64,000 nt of DNA, taken from NCBI RefSeq assembly GCF_049846925.1, contig NZ_JBNCMT010000024.1:1-64000 (forward strand), given 5' to 3'. Shown here one piece after another: positions 18,347 to 26,538 of this stretch. This DNA comes from Brevibacillus_H sp049846925. GTDB taxonomy: Bacteria; Bacillota; Bacilli; Brevibacillales; Brevibacillaceae. Under the pieces are notes generated by a model. The model had not been told where the DNA came from, did not search any database, and saw only the letters and a list, made by a program, of their open reading frames with translations. Both the position numbers and the translations under genes were made by a program. The first letter of the stretch is position 1, and each line of letters opens with the position of its first letter.

Positions 18347-18504
18347 AGAGTAACAATGGTAATAAGCTTCAACCACTCGATCACTCCCAACTCCCTGAGG
18401 CGTGGCAACGCTTATATGAAGAGATACGAAAAGCTGTTCAAGTGGAAGAAAATGATGAATGCTCTGCGAATGAAAATAAGATGACCAGGAAAGAGAGATA
18501 CTAA
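18343..18504 (+). CDS. Translationally coupled 53-residue protein after the SNF2 helicase
   Basis: The ATG overlaps the helicase stop (ATGA at 18343-18346), the same coupling used between the SWIM gene and the helicase. The 53-residue product is charged and hydrophilic, with QLPEAWQRLYEEIRKAVQ as a likely amphipathic helix and a basic end MTRKERY. The reading frame ends inside the terminator stem. No family recognised; the overlap and position argue that it is real and belongs to the same complex or pathway. Confidence 0.6.
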   Translation: MKSNNGNKLQPLDHSQLPEAWQRLYEEIRKAVQVEENDECSANENKMTRKERY

Positions 18505-18523
18505 CATGTATCTCTTTTCTTTA
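18494..18523 (+). terminator. Rho-independent terminator of the SWIM-SNF2 operon
   Basis: AGAGATAC (18494-18501) pairs with GTATCTCT (18508-18515) over a 6-base loop and is followed by TTTCTTT. Confidence 0.8.
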
Positions 18524-18632
18524 TGTAATTCATCACTGCAAAATGGGAAATGTTTGTTTATAATTATTATTCTATACACAATTCACACTATTCAGTTTTT
18601 TATTCTTATTTTTGTTAAAGGAGTGATTTTAT

Positions 18633-19802
18633 TTGGAGACGAATAAAAGTACAGCGGCATTAACCTTTTCTACGATTGCTATGATTGTTTCATTTGCTGT
18701 CTGGTCAGTACTTTCTCCATTGGCGAACCAGTTTCAGTCAATGTATTCACTGACCTCCACCGAGAAAAGTATTCTTGTCGCCACTCCTGTCCTACTGGGT
18801 TCGATTATGCGCATTCCCTTTGGCATTTTAACAGATCGGATCGGTGGCAAGAAATTATTTACTTTTCTCATGTTATTTCTCGTAATACCCATGGTTGGAG
18901 CGGGATTTGCCAGTTCATACGGAGAATTGTTATTCTGGGCGCTTTTTATCGGGCTGGCCGGAACAACTTTTGCTATCGCAATCAGTTACGTCTCCAGATG
19001 GTATCCGCCTGAACAACAAGGCCTTGTCTTGGGAATAACGGGAATGGGAAATCTGGGTACAGCCGTTGTCGGCTTCCTCATTCCTACGATGGTTGCGAGT
19101 TTCGGGATACCCTGGTCGTTTTGGATTTTGGCGGGTTCAATTGGCGTGATGGCAATTATCTTTTGGCTATGTACGGAAGAACTGCCCAAGCCAGAACAGG
19201 TGAAAACGTTTCGAGCTGCATTATCCGTGATCAAGATTCGAAAGGTGTGGGTACTCTCTTTCTTTTACTTTGTGACATTCGGCGGGTTTGTCGCATTCAG
19301 TCTGTATCTGCCTATTTTGCTACAGGATTTGTTCGCTTTGACAACTGTAGATGCCGGATTTCGAGCGGCTGGATTTGTTTTGCTAGCTACTTTTATTCGA
19401 CCGATTGGCGGATACTTGTCAGACCGGATGGGTGCAAGCAAAGTGTTGTTGGTTGTCTTTGCCGGTATTTTTATTGACGCCCTACTCATTGCTTTCTTCA
19501 CAGATCAAATCAGTTTTTTCAGTGCAGGTTGCTTGAGTATTTCCTTGCTAGTCGGGATTGGGAATGGTGCTGTATTCAAGCTTGTACCACAGGTGGTGCC
19601 TGGAAATACCGGAGCAGTTACTGGATTTGTTGGGGCCGCTGGCGGTTTGGGAGGCTTTTTCCCTCCGATTGTATTAGGTGCGATTCGGGATGCGACTGGA
19701 AGTTATTTTCTCGGGTTTATCCTGCTTGCCCTTGTAGCGTTTTGTTGTTTATTGGTGCATTACAGGGAGTTCGCAGAAACAGAAAGACATACATATGAAT
19801 AA
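18633..19802 (+). CDS. narK: NarK-type nitrate/nitrite transporter (MFS)
   Basis: 389 aa, 12 predicted helices, NNP subgroup of the major facilitator superfamily. Support: RIPFGILTDRIGGKK between helices 2 and 3, and a nitrate-signature-like GIGNGAVFKLVPQVVPG near residue 308. It exchanges or symports nitrate and nitrite across the membrane. The start is TTG with AAAGGAGTG upstream. A TATAAT at 18559-18564 is a possible -10, but I find no clear Fnr or NreC operator. With nosZ about 33 kb away it suggests nitrogen-oxide respiration; no nitrate or nitrite reductase genes are in the window. Confidence 0.88.
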   Translation: METNKSTAALTFSTIAMIVSFAVWSVLSPLANQFQSMYSLTSTEKSILVATPVLLGSIMRIPFGILTDRIGGKKLFTFLMLFLVIPMVGAGFASSYGELLFWALFIGLAGTTFAIAISYVSRWYPPEQQGLVLGITGMGNLGTAVVGFLIPTMVASFGIPWSFWILAGSIGVMAIIFWLCTEELPKPEQVKTFRAALSVIKIRKVWVLSFFYFVTFGGFVAFSLYLPILLQDLFALTTVDAGFRAAGFVLLATFIRPIGGYLSDRMGASKVLLVVFAGIFIDALLIAFFTDQISFFSAGCLSISLLVGIGNGAVFKLVPQVVPGNTGAVTGFVGAAGGLGGFFPPIVLGAIRDATGSYFLGFILLALVAFCCLLVHYREFAETERHTYE

Positions 19803-19822
19803 TTGAAAAGAGGTTTTTTTCC

Positions 19823-20332
19823 ATGAAGGTACTTGAAACAGAACGGTTAGTTATTCGCTGGTTCTCACCAGATGATGCCGCTTTTATTCTTGAACTTCTA
19901 AATGAGCCATCCTGGATCCAGTTCATCGGCGATCGTGGCGTCCGAACATTGGATGATGCTCGTGCCTATATTATAAATGGCCCTGTAGCGATGTATGCCC
20001 GAGAAGGCTTTGGACTCTATTTGACCGAACGAAAAGACACTGGTGAGCCAATCGGGATGTGCGGATTAATTAAAAGGGACACGTTGGAGGATGTGGATAT
20101 TGGCTTTGCCTTTCTGCCCAAGCATTGGTCACAAGGATTTGCCTATGAGTCCGCCTCGTCTGTGCTCGAATATGGGAAAGATGTGCTGAATTTAAAACGA
20201 ATTGTTGCCATCACTAACCCTGATAATCATCCTTCTGGCAAACTACTTGAACGTTTGGGTTTCCAATTCGAGAGAAAGATCAGACTGGCTGAAGATCAAG
20301 ATGAGCTTCGATTATTCGGGATTAATTGGTAA
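19823..20332 (+). CDS. GNAT-family N-acetyltransferase (RimJ/RimL type)
   Basis: 169 aa, usual length. It begins LETERLVIRWFSPDDAAFI, the standard start of the Acetyltransf_3 group, and has the acetyl-CoA-binding strand and loop around DIGFAFLPKHWSQGFAYES. NPDNHPSGKLLERLGF near 140 is the closing GNAT motif. It transfers acetyl from acetyl-CoA to an amine; substrate not predictable. It follows narK by 20 bases and ends at a strong terminator, so it may be co-transcribed with narK. Confidence 0.88.
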   Translation: MKVLETERLVIRWFSPDDAAFILELLNEPSWIQFIGDRGVRTLDDARAYIINGPVAMYAREGFGLYLTERKDTGEPIGMCGLIKRDTLEDVDIGFAFLPKHWSQGFAYESASSVLEYGKDVLNLKRIVAITNPDNHPSGKLLERLGFQFERKIRLAEDQDELRLFGINW

Positions 20333-20336
20333 AAGT

Positions 20337-20366
20337 AAAAGTGACCCTTACAAGGGTCACTTTTTT
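20337..20366. terminator. Rho-independent terminator, usable from both sides
   Basis: AAAAGTGACCC (20337-20347) pairs with GGGTCACTTTT (20354-20364) around TTACAA, with a T tract on the plus strand and an A tract on the other side. It separates the GNAT gene from the convergent coiled-coil gene. Confidence 0.85.
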
Positions 20367-20369
20367 GCA

Positions 20370-20675
20370 TCAGTTTTGAATTTTGTCAGTTAAAGCATCA
20401 ATATTGTTCAGCAATTGATTCACTTGCTGTAAAGATTGAATGATTTGCGTTTGGGTGTTGTTAATTTGCTGTTGAAGTAATTGGAATTGCATCGATGCAG
20501 AAGGATCGTGTGCTTGCAGCATTTGTGCAAATTGAGCGAGTTGTTGTTCATAGAAATCAAATTGTTGAGCAACCATGTTGGCGTTTTGAAGCAATGATTT
20601 CCCTGCTTTTACTTCAGCGTCAATTTGATCAGCTACACGAGCCGACTTCGAACCAAATCCAAACCCTTGGAACAT
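20370..20675 (-). CDS. Gln-rich coiled-coil hypothetical protein (101 aa)
   Basis: The frame is open to 20810, but a GGAGG lies seven bases before the ATG at 20675, so I start there; the upstream extension overlaps the phosphatase gene. After a short MFQGFGFGS start, the product is almost wholly helical with heptads, e.g. QLLQQQINNTQTQIIQSLQQ and VNQLLNNIDALTDKI. Very rich in Gln and Asn, no membrane segment. No family recognised; probably a small structural or adaptor protein. Confidence 0.65.
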   Translation of the reverse strand: MFQGFGFGSKSARVADQIDAEVKAGKSLLQNANMVAQQFDFYEQQLAQFAQMLQAHDPSASMQFQLLQQQINNTQTQIIQSLQQVNQLLNNIDALTDKIQN

Positions 20676-20754
20676 GCGATCTGCCTCCATATTGGTAAAA
20701 TTTTGGGTTATCCCATCCCAATATATGTGTGACCGCAGTGAAATATTTCTTATT

Positions 20755-21318
20755 TTATTCGTTGATTGTACTGAAAAATCCCCTGACAATTTTCCAGGTT
20801 GGTATTTCAATCACAGACAGATCAGGAAGCCTGATGGATTTCCATTCTTCCGAGGTAATTCTTCTGCCGAGCAAATCACTATAAAAGGCTGTAATAATCC
20901 TGCCATGACTTACAATTCCTACTGATTCATTGGTTTCATCAAGGATCGAGGCAACTGCCTTGCGTATCCTTTTTTGTGCGGCTTGGAAATCTTCAAAATC
21001 GGGATCAGGTTTACCCATGAAGTATTCACTGACTTTCATTTGAAAATCACTGGCTGAAAGAAATCCTGTCCTCATCTCAAGCTCTCTCAAGTCATGATGC
21101 ACTTTGCAAGTGGCACCTATTGTTTCTGCAACGATCTTTGCTGTCTGTTCTGCTTTTGGTTCTGGGCTATGGTAAATCATTTTGAGATGATGCCAGTCTT
21201 CCCGTAGCGCCATCTCTCGTGCTGCCTGGATTCCAACATCAGATAATGTCCAGTGTGTTGGTTCTGTAGTTGGATCAATTTGCACTTTGGAGTGTCTGAT
21301 CATATAGAGTTGTTTCAA
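20755..21318 (-). CDS. Histidine phosphatase superfamily protein (phosphoglycerate mutase-like)
   Basis: 187 aa. The phosphoacceptor motif reads LYMIRHSKV near the N-terminus (RHS in place of the commoner RHG), and the second catalytic His is in VGIVSHGRII near residue 140. SPEPKAEQTAKIV is the usual helix after strand 2. It should dephosphorylate a small molecule or phosphoprotein. It starts with TTG behind AGAGGTGG and overlaps the end of the last ABC gene by 44 bases, so it is the distal gene of that operon. Confidence 0.85.
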   Translation of the reverse strand: MKQLYMIRHSKVQIDPTTEPTHWTLSDVGIQAAREMALREDWHHLKMIYHSPEPKAEQTAKIVAETIGATCKVHHDLRELEMRTGFLSASDFQMKVSEYFMGKPDPDFEDFQAAQKRIRKAVASILDETNESVGIVSHGRIITAFYSDLLGRRITSEEWKSIRLPDLSVIEIPTWKIVRGFFSTINE

Positions 21319-21928
21319 GATTAGACCACCTCTTAGAAAAAGGGACTACTCGACTGCATAACCGATTAATTAGCTGACTTTCATGACTAATCACCAGTAT
21401 GCCTATCTGGCGCTCATCGGCAATATTACGTACAGCTTGCCAGATTTGTGCCTGTGTAATTGAATCAAGCATGGTCGTCATTTCATCAGCAATCAAAAAA
21501 CGGGTTCCAGGACCGAGTGCTCTTGCCACACAAAACCGCTGCAGCTCACCACCTGACAGCTCATTGGGCATTCGATTTAGCCATTGTTGCTCAATTCCTA
21601 ATACTGATAGAATTTCTGGTTCAGGTGACCACCCTTCATTCAAGGTGCGCCACATCGGCCAACGGGGATTGACTGCTTTCTCTGGATGCTGAAATACCAG
21701 TTGAACTGGATGGTAACCCTTTACAGGAAGTGCAGCCCCATCTAGTGTAACCGTACCTTCCATTGGCTGATTGTACCCGGCCATCAAGCGCCCCAAGGTT
21801 GACTTGCCACAACCACTTGGTCCAACAAGTCCAACGACTTCACCCGCAGTAATTTGTAGATCAACACCACGGAACAACCACTCTTGCTTGTTGTAACGAT
21901 AGCCCAGGTTTTTTCCTTCAAGAAGCAT
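21275..21928 (-). CDS. Nickel/peptide-class ABC transporter ATP-binding protein 2 (NikE/OppF-like)
   Basis: 217 aa ATPase with Walker A GPSGCGKSTLG near residue 36, Q-loop VFQHPEKAVNPR near 79, signature LSGGELQRF near 123 and Walker B FLIADEMTTMLD near 140. The LIADE-(x)-TMLD form is seen in NikE-like subunits. Shorter than OppF (about 320 aa) because it lacks the C-terminal oligopeptide-binding extension. It overlaps both its neighbours. It pairs with the next ATPase to energise import. Confidence 0.9.
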   Translation of the reverse strand: MLLEGKNLGYRYNKQEWLFRGVDLQITAGEVVGLVGPSGCGKSTLGRLMAGYNQPMEGTVTLDGAALPVKGYHPVQLVFQHPEKAVNPRWPMWRTLNEGWSPEPEILSVLGIEQQWLNRMPNELSGGELQRFCVARALGPGTRFLIADEMTTMLDSITQAQIWQAVRNIADERQIGILVISHESQLINRLCSRVVPFSKRWSNLETTLYDQTLQSAN

Positions 21929-22877
21929 GGCTGCACCTCACCATCCCGTCTCTAACCTCTCTCATTTCGATGACACTTTCCCCGCAATGACTGGATGCGT
22001 GCAAACAACGAGGCGCAAAGGCACATCCAACAGGTATTTCACCCGTTGGTGGCTGTGTGCCTGGAATAGGGGTAAAGCCATTTTGCGGAAGAGCTCTCCA
22101 TAGTGCTTTGGTGTATGGATGCCTCAGGCGTTCGCCTCCACCGGAAAAATCTTCAGCATTTGCAATCTCGACGGTACTACCTGCATAAAGAACGGCAATC
22201 CTGTCCGACACGGTGATTGCTGATCCGATATCATGCGAGATTAGTAGAACTGCACAGCCTTGATCGGCCAACTCTCTGAAACCTTGCAACGCCTCTTTTA
22301 CAATGGACGGATCAAGACCTGGTGTAGGCTCATCGGCGATAATCAGATTGGAATTACTGACCGTTGCAGTAGAAACAAGAATTCTTCTTGCCATTCCCCC
22401 AGATAGTTGAAACGGGTAGTAATTCTCTACCTCACGCTTCAATTGGTAACGGCTAAAAATCTCTCGTTGAGCGGCAACAGGGTCTCCTACCTTCACTGAA
22501 TGACGAACTTGTTCGCCCACTCGCATCAAGGGGTCAAGGTATTGAATCGATTGAGGAACCAATGCGAGTTGGTGTCCTCTCAGTTCATCTTGCTTGGCTG
22601 GAGTAAGTTCTTCTCCGTCAAATCGCATGGTTCCTGTTACTTGAGAATTACTTGGGAGAATCCCGAGGATGGCATGTGCCAAGATGCTTTTTCCAGAACC
22701 GCTTGAGCCGATGACCGTCTGAACCTCGCCTCTGTTTATGGAAAGCTGAAGGTCACGTAGCACACGAATCGTTTGCCGTCGCAACCCTTTTGTGTATTGA
22801 GTAAAGCTTACTGACAAATTGTCTATTTCAAGAAGAGCCAATTCTCTCTCCCCCTCATTTCCATCTAGCTTCCACAT
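21918..22877 (-). CDS. Nickel/peptide-class ABC transporter ATP-binding protein 1 (NikD/OppD-like)
   Basis: 319 aa. Walker A VIGSGSGKSILAHA near residue 58, signature LSGGMARR near 158, Walker B LIIADEPTPGLD near 178, H-loop LLISHDIG near 211. The C-terminus has the OppD/DppD cysteine motif CAFAPRCLHASSHCGES, which in this family binds an iron-sulfur cluster or zinc. Its stop overlaps the NikE-like start and it follows the second permease by 6 bases. First ATPase of the importer. Confidence 0.92.
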   Translation of the reverse strand: MWKLDGNEGERELALLEIDNLSVSFTQYTKGLRRQTIRVLRDLQLSINRGEVQTVIGSSGSGKSILAHAILGILPSNSQVTGTMRFDGEELTPAKQDELRGHQLALVPQSIQYLDPLMRVGEQVRHSVKVGDPVAAQREIFSRYQLKREVENYYPFQLSGGMARRILVSTATVSNSNLIIADEPTPGLDPSIVKEALQGFRELADQGCAVLLISHDIGSAITVSDRIAVLYAGSTVEIANAEDFSGGGERLRHPYTKALWRALPQNGFTPIPGTQPPTGEIPVGCAFAPRCLHASSHCGESVIEMREVRDGMVRCSHAS

Positions 22878-22883
22878 TGTCTG

Positions 22884-23699
22884 TTATTCGTGAGCATGCT
22901 TTGGGTTGATCAACATGCGCAGATGTTCTCCCAGTCGATCAATAGACCTGACAATCAACAACAGGCACAAACCCGGACAAAACGCCAGCCACCACATTCC
23001 CGTTGAGAGGTATCTCATCGATTCGGAAAGGATAATTCCAATGGCAGGCTCATGCGGAGACAAACCCAATCCGACGAAGGAAACAGCCGCTTCATGGAGG
23101 ATCGCATGCGGGATGATCAAGATCAGTCCCACCATAAGTTGTGGTATCAGATGTGGCAAAATATGACGTGTTGCAATCCAAAGCCTGCTCTTGCCCAAAC
23201 GCTTAGAAATCAGCACATATTCTGCGGAACGAAGGTGTAGTACTTCTGCACGAATGACCCTGGACAGACTGGGCCAATGGGTCAGGGCAACCCCTATAAT
23301 AACGCCTTTGGCTCCACCTCCAAGAACAAAAGCTATTAATATCAGTGTCACAAGATGTGGAACGCTTAGGAATAAATCAATCAACCAGGAAAAAAAGCGA
23401 TCGACATATTTTCCCATAGTGGCAGCCAAAAGCCCAAGCACCAGAGCGATGACAACACTGGCCAATCCGGCTGTCAGCCCAACCTGTAGGCTAAGTACTA
23501 ACCCTTTTATCGTGCGTGTAAACATGTCCCGTCCCAACCAATCCGTCCCGAATGGATGCTCGACCGTTGGTGACAGGTTCCGAATTTCCAGATTTGTGCT
23601 CAGGTTATCATCACTTAGTAATAACGCGCTGATCCACGTTCCTAGCAATAAGACGATAATGAAGAGAGAAGATCCGAGCGTACGGTGACGTCTATTCAT
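22884..23699 (-). CDS. ABC transporter permease 2 (NikC/DppC-like)
   Basis: 271 aa. An N-terminal cytoplasmic/first-helix region, the HPFGTDWLGRDMFTR motif typical of OppC/DppC/NikC permeases near residue 50, then five more helices. The EAA loop, which contacts the ATPases, is within HEAAVSFVGLGLSPHEPAIG. Overlaps the other permease by 4 bases (ATGA). Confidence 0.92.
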   Translation of the reverse strand: MNRRHRTLGSSLFIIVLLLGTWISALLLSDDNLSTNLEIRNLSPTVEHPFGTDWLGRDMFTRTIKGLVLSLQVGLTAGLASVVIALVLGLLAATMGKYVDRFFSWLIDLFLSVPHLVTLILIAFVLGGGAKGVIIGVALTHWPSLSRVIRAEVLHLRSAEYVLISKRLGKSRLWIATRHILPHLIPQLMVGLILIIPHAILHEAAVSFVGLGLSPHEPAIGIILSESMRYLSTGMWWLAFCPGLCLLLIVRSIDRLGEHLRMLINPKHAHE

Positions 23700-24727
23700 A
23701 GTGCCCTTCCTTCCCGGATTCTAGGATCGATCAGTCGGTACGCTATATCAGCAAATAGATTACCAATATAAACAAAACATGTGCTGAACAATACAATACC
23801 AAGCAGCAAAGGTACATCTCCACGTAGCCCTGCCTCCACAGTTGCCTGTCCCAAACCAGGATAAGTGAAAACCTGTTCAGCAAGAACTGCACCCCCAAAC
23901 AGCTCACTGAAAGAAGTGAATTGCAAGGTTACTGCTGGAAGTGCTACATTGCGTAAACCATGCCTCCAGAACAAAGTAAACCCTTTCTCACCTCTGGCAC
24001 GTGCAAACAGTACGTAATCACTGGAGAGAACGTCAATCAACTTTTGCCTTGTATGCAAAGCGATCGAAGCGATTCCAACAAAACTGAGGGTGAGTGCAGG
24101 CAAAATCATATGTATCAATCGATCGAACAGTGTCACCTCTTCTGACGATACCCCTGCGGGAACTCCTAATCCGATAGGAAACCAGCCAAACCATACCGAA
24201 AATACGAGTAAGAAAAGGATTCCAAGCCAGAAAGTAGGGGTAGAAGCCAACGTGTAACAATACCACCGGATCAACGCATCAATCCATGTGTTTTGTTTCA
24301 TGGCAGCCAACACGCCTGCACTAAATCCGATAAGACCGGATAGAACCCATGCGGTTCCCATCAGTAAGACCGAACTGAAGAATCGTTCCTGGATCACTTC
24401 CATTACTGGTCGGCGGTAGATCATAGATGTTCCCAGATCACCACCAAATACAGCACTGACCCAGTGAATAAATCTTTCGACGGGAGGCTTGTCCAATCCC
24501 CAATATAAAGCAATCGCCTCACGCTGTTCTGCACTAACTCGCATCATATCAGCACCTACATATGCTTGAACAGGGTCGATCGGCGAGTGCTCAACGAGTG
24601 TAAAGGAGATTGCACTTACTGCCCCCAGTAATAAAACCAGTCTTATACTTTTTTGCAGGATATACCCCAAAATACGTTTCAACTTCACAACATTCACGTT
24701 TCTCTGATCTATTTGGTCCATTGCCAT
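23696..24727 (-). CDS. ABC transporter permease 1 (NikB/DppB-like)
   Basis: 343 aa, six predicted helices, with the OppB/DppB/NikB signatures DPVQAYVGADMM near residue 50 and YWGLDKP near 73. The coupling region is near VLAEQVFTYPGLGQATVEA. It forms the membrane channel with the NikC-like subunit. Its start lies inside the end of the substrate-binding protein gene (19 bases overlap). Confidence 0.92.
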   Translation of the reverse strand: MAMDQIDQRNVNVVKLKRILGYILQKSIRLVLLLGAVSAISFTLVEHSPIDPVQAYVGADMMRVSAEQREAIALYWGLDKPPVERFIHWVSAVFGGDLGTSMIYRRPVMEVIQERFFSSVLLMGTAWVLSGLIGFSAGVLAAMKQNTWIDALIRWYCYTLASTPTFWLGILFLLVFSVWFGWFPIGLGVPAGVSSEEVTLFDRLIHMILPALTLSFVGIASIALHTRQKLIDVLSSDYVLFARARGEKGFTLFWRHGLRNVALPAVTLQFTSFSELFGGAVLAEQVFTYPGLGQATVEAGLRGDVPLLLGIVLFSTCFVYIGNLFADIAYRLIDPRIREGRAL

Positions 24728-26304
24728 TCCTCAATATTATCCGTGACGGGCCAGCCATGTCCGTGCGGGTGAATTTTTTGATTGCCGATATCCAATCCAT
24801 CCTTTACGAGGTAAACATGATTGATATTAACCAACCAGGCCCATGGTGCATCCCCTTTTGCACTAATTCCGGTTTGGCCATCCCACTGCGCCTTTTTCCA
24901 CAGTTCGATTGCGTCTTGCTCGTTCGTTGCTCTCAATGCCTTGTTCATATAATCTTCTACCACTGGATTGCTATAAAACCCGGGATTATAATACTCAACA
25001 CCACCGAATTTACTACTGTGAACGTTATACATTTCAAGTGGATCATGACTTCCCCAGCCGAATAGAACGGCATTGGAGTGCATCAATTTTTCGATGTCGT
25101 CCCAACTTTTTGCCTCGACCTTTATGTTAATTCCGAGCGGTTTCACCATATCTGCTGAGGCAATCGCCAATGATTGGCGGGTCAAATCGCCTGAAGGATA
25201 CACCATGGTAAACTCCGCTTTGAGATTTCCTTTTTCGACAATTCCGTCTCCATCGCTATCCTTCCAACCATTCCGAGCGAGTATCTTTTTTGCCCCATCT
25301 AAATCCGCATCTTTGATTTGCGCTTCCGGATTATACCAGGGCAAACCATCATTCAACGTATACGCAGGTGTTCCGTATCCATCCAGCACACCGTCAATCA
25401 ATGCTTTTCGGTTCAACGCAATATTGATCGCTTTACGGATGGAAACCTCAGCCGTTACATCATTACCGATTGGATATCCTTCTTTTGTTTTGCTTCCGGA
25501 TTTTACAAAGGGAAACATAATGCCTCGGTTATCTACACTTTGCACAGCCTCGATATGCAAACCAGTAACGGGTTGTTTGGTAAATGCAGAAGGAATGGCT
25601 GTTACATCAACCTTCCCAGCCTTTGCTGCTGCAAAAGCAGCATCTTCATTCAAAAACAAAAACGTAATTTTCTTGAATTGTGATTTGGGCCCATAATATT
25701 CTGGATTCGGTTCCACAATGACTTGTTGTCCTTTATCCCACTGAACGAGTTTAAATGGCCCCGAGCCAATCGGCTTTTGTGCATAATCAGTCCCGTGTGC
25801 ATGTTTGGGCACAATTCCAGTGGCTACCAACATTTGCATAAAAGTAGATTGAGGCTCTTTCAGCGTAAACTTGACGCTGTGCTCGCCGATTGCCTCCACA
25901 CTTTTCAGGTTGCTTAGATCAATCGCAGAGCCACTCTTCGCTGCCGTCTCAAATGTATATTTGACATCCTCTGAAGTAACAGGGTTTCCATCAGAGAACT
26001 TCACATTCTTTTGCAGATTTACGGTCCACACCATACCATTTTTACTGATCTCATAACTCGTAGCCAAATCGTTAATAATTTTCAGATTATGATCACGCTT
26101 GAGAAGGGTGCTCTGGAACAAGGGAGATCCGTAACGCCCCCATCCGGTTGTCGGATCAAATCCTGCTTCTGGCTCTCCACCGATTGCAATAATAAGTTCA
26201 TCTTTGCTGCTGGATGCTGCCTCTTTTGACTTTGGTGAACATCCCGTAATCATGAGAACGAATACCAACATGATCACGAAGAAAATTCTGAAACTTACTT
26301 TCAC
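24709..26304 (-). CDS. Extracellular solute-binding lipoprotein of a nickel/peptide-type ABC importer
   Basis: 531 aa, SBP_bac_5 (cluster C) binding protein. A lipoprotein signal with lipobox LMITGC (Cys about residue 22) places it on the outer face of the membrane. Family stretches include LVQWDKGQ, GSGPFKL and SIRKAINIALNRKALIDGVL. The C-terminus reads KIHPHGHGWPVTDNIEEW, a His-rich ending that I associate with nickel or metallophore-binding members rather than oligopeptide ones; this is a judgement, not a proof. First gene of a five-cistron importer operon. The ligand could be Ni2+ with a chelator, an opine-type metallophore, or a peptide. Confidence 0.88.
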   Translation of the reverse strand: MKVSFRIFFVIMLVFVLMITGCSPKSKEAASSSKDELIIAIGGEPEAGFDPTTGWGRYGSPLFQSTLLKRDHNLKIINDLATSYEISKNGMVWTVNLQKNVKFSDGNPVTSEDVKYTFETAAKSGSAIDLSNLKSVEAIGEHSVKFTLKEPQSTFMQMLVATGIVPKHAHGTDYAQKPIGSGPFKLVQWDKGQQVIVEPNPEYYGPKSQFKKITFLFLNEDAAFAAAKAGKVDVTAIPSAFTKQPVTGLHIEAVQSVDNRGIMFPFVKSGSKTKEGYPIGNDVTAEVSIRKAINIALNRKALIDGVLDGYGTPAYTLNDGLPWYNPEAQIKDADLDGAKKILARNGWKDSDGDGIVEKGNLKAEFTMVYPSGDLTRQSLAIASADMVKPLGINIKVEAKSWDDIEKLMHSNAVLFGWGSHDPLEMYNVHSSKFGGVEYYNPGFYSNPVVEDYMNKALRATNEQDAIELWKKAQWDGQTGISAKGDAPWAWLVNINHVYLVKDGLDIGNQKIHPHGHGWPVTDNIEEWQWTK

Positions 26305-26345
26305 TTTCAGTCACTCCCAATATCTTTCTCTTCTATATATATCCA

Positions 26346-26373
26346 GTAACACGAAACATAAAAATCGTAACAC
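26346..26373. promoter_or_regulatory. Direct repeat, possible operator of the ABC importer operon
   Basis: GTAACAC occurs at 26346-26352 and again at 26367-26373, 21 bp apart (two helical turns), 42 to 69 bases before the binding-protein start. That spacing suits a dimeric or tandem repressor. Not a known NikR or Zur box that I recognise. Confidence 0.35.
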
Positions 26374-26433
26374 ATGTATTTGGGCACGTACTGATCCATT
26401 TTCATCGAATTTGTGTCTTTTAAGTTGCGGAAA

Positions 26434-26467
26434 CAAAAAAGCAACGTACCTATTGCTAGGTAGTTGC
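26434..26467 (-). terminator. Strong terminator hairpin upstream of the ABC operon
   Basis: On the minus strand GCAAC-TACCTA (26457-26467) pairs with TAGGTA-C-GTTGC (26441-26452) around a GCAA tetraloop and is followed by TTTTTTG. It points toward the ABC operon, 130 bases before its start codon. No minus-strand gene upstream needs it, because a plus-strand gene begins at 26539. It could be a leader attenuator or end an antisense transcript. Confidence 0.7.
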
Positions 26468-26538
26468 ACATGGAATCTTATTCCAAGAATGGAAATGCCT
26501 CAAATGAAAAATAGTAATATCATAGGAGGCGACCAAGG

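Noticed and set aside
18520..18632. Fnr, ResD or NreC operator upstream of narK
   Set aside because: CACAA and TCACA fragments are present but do not form a spaced dyad matching any of these consensus sites.
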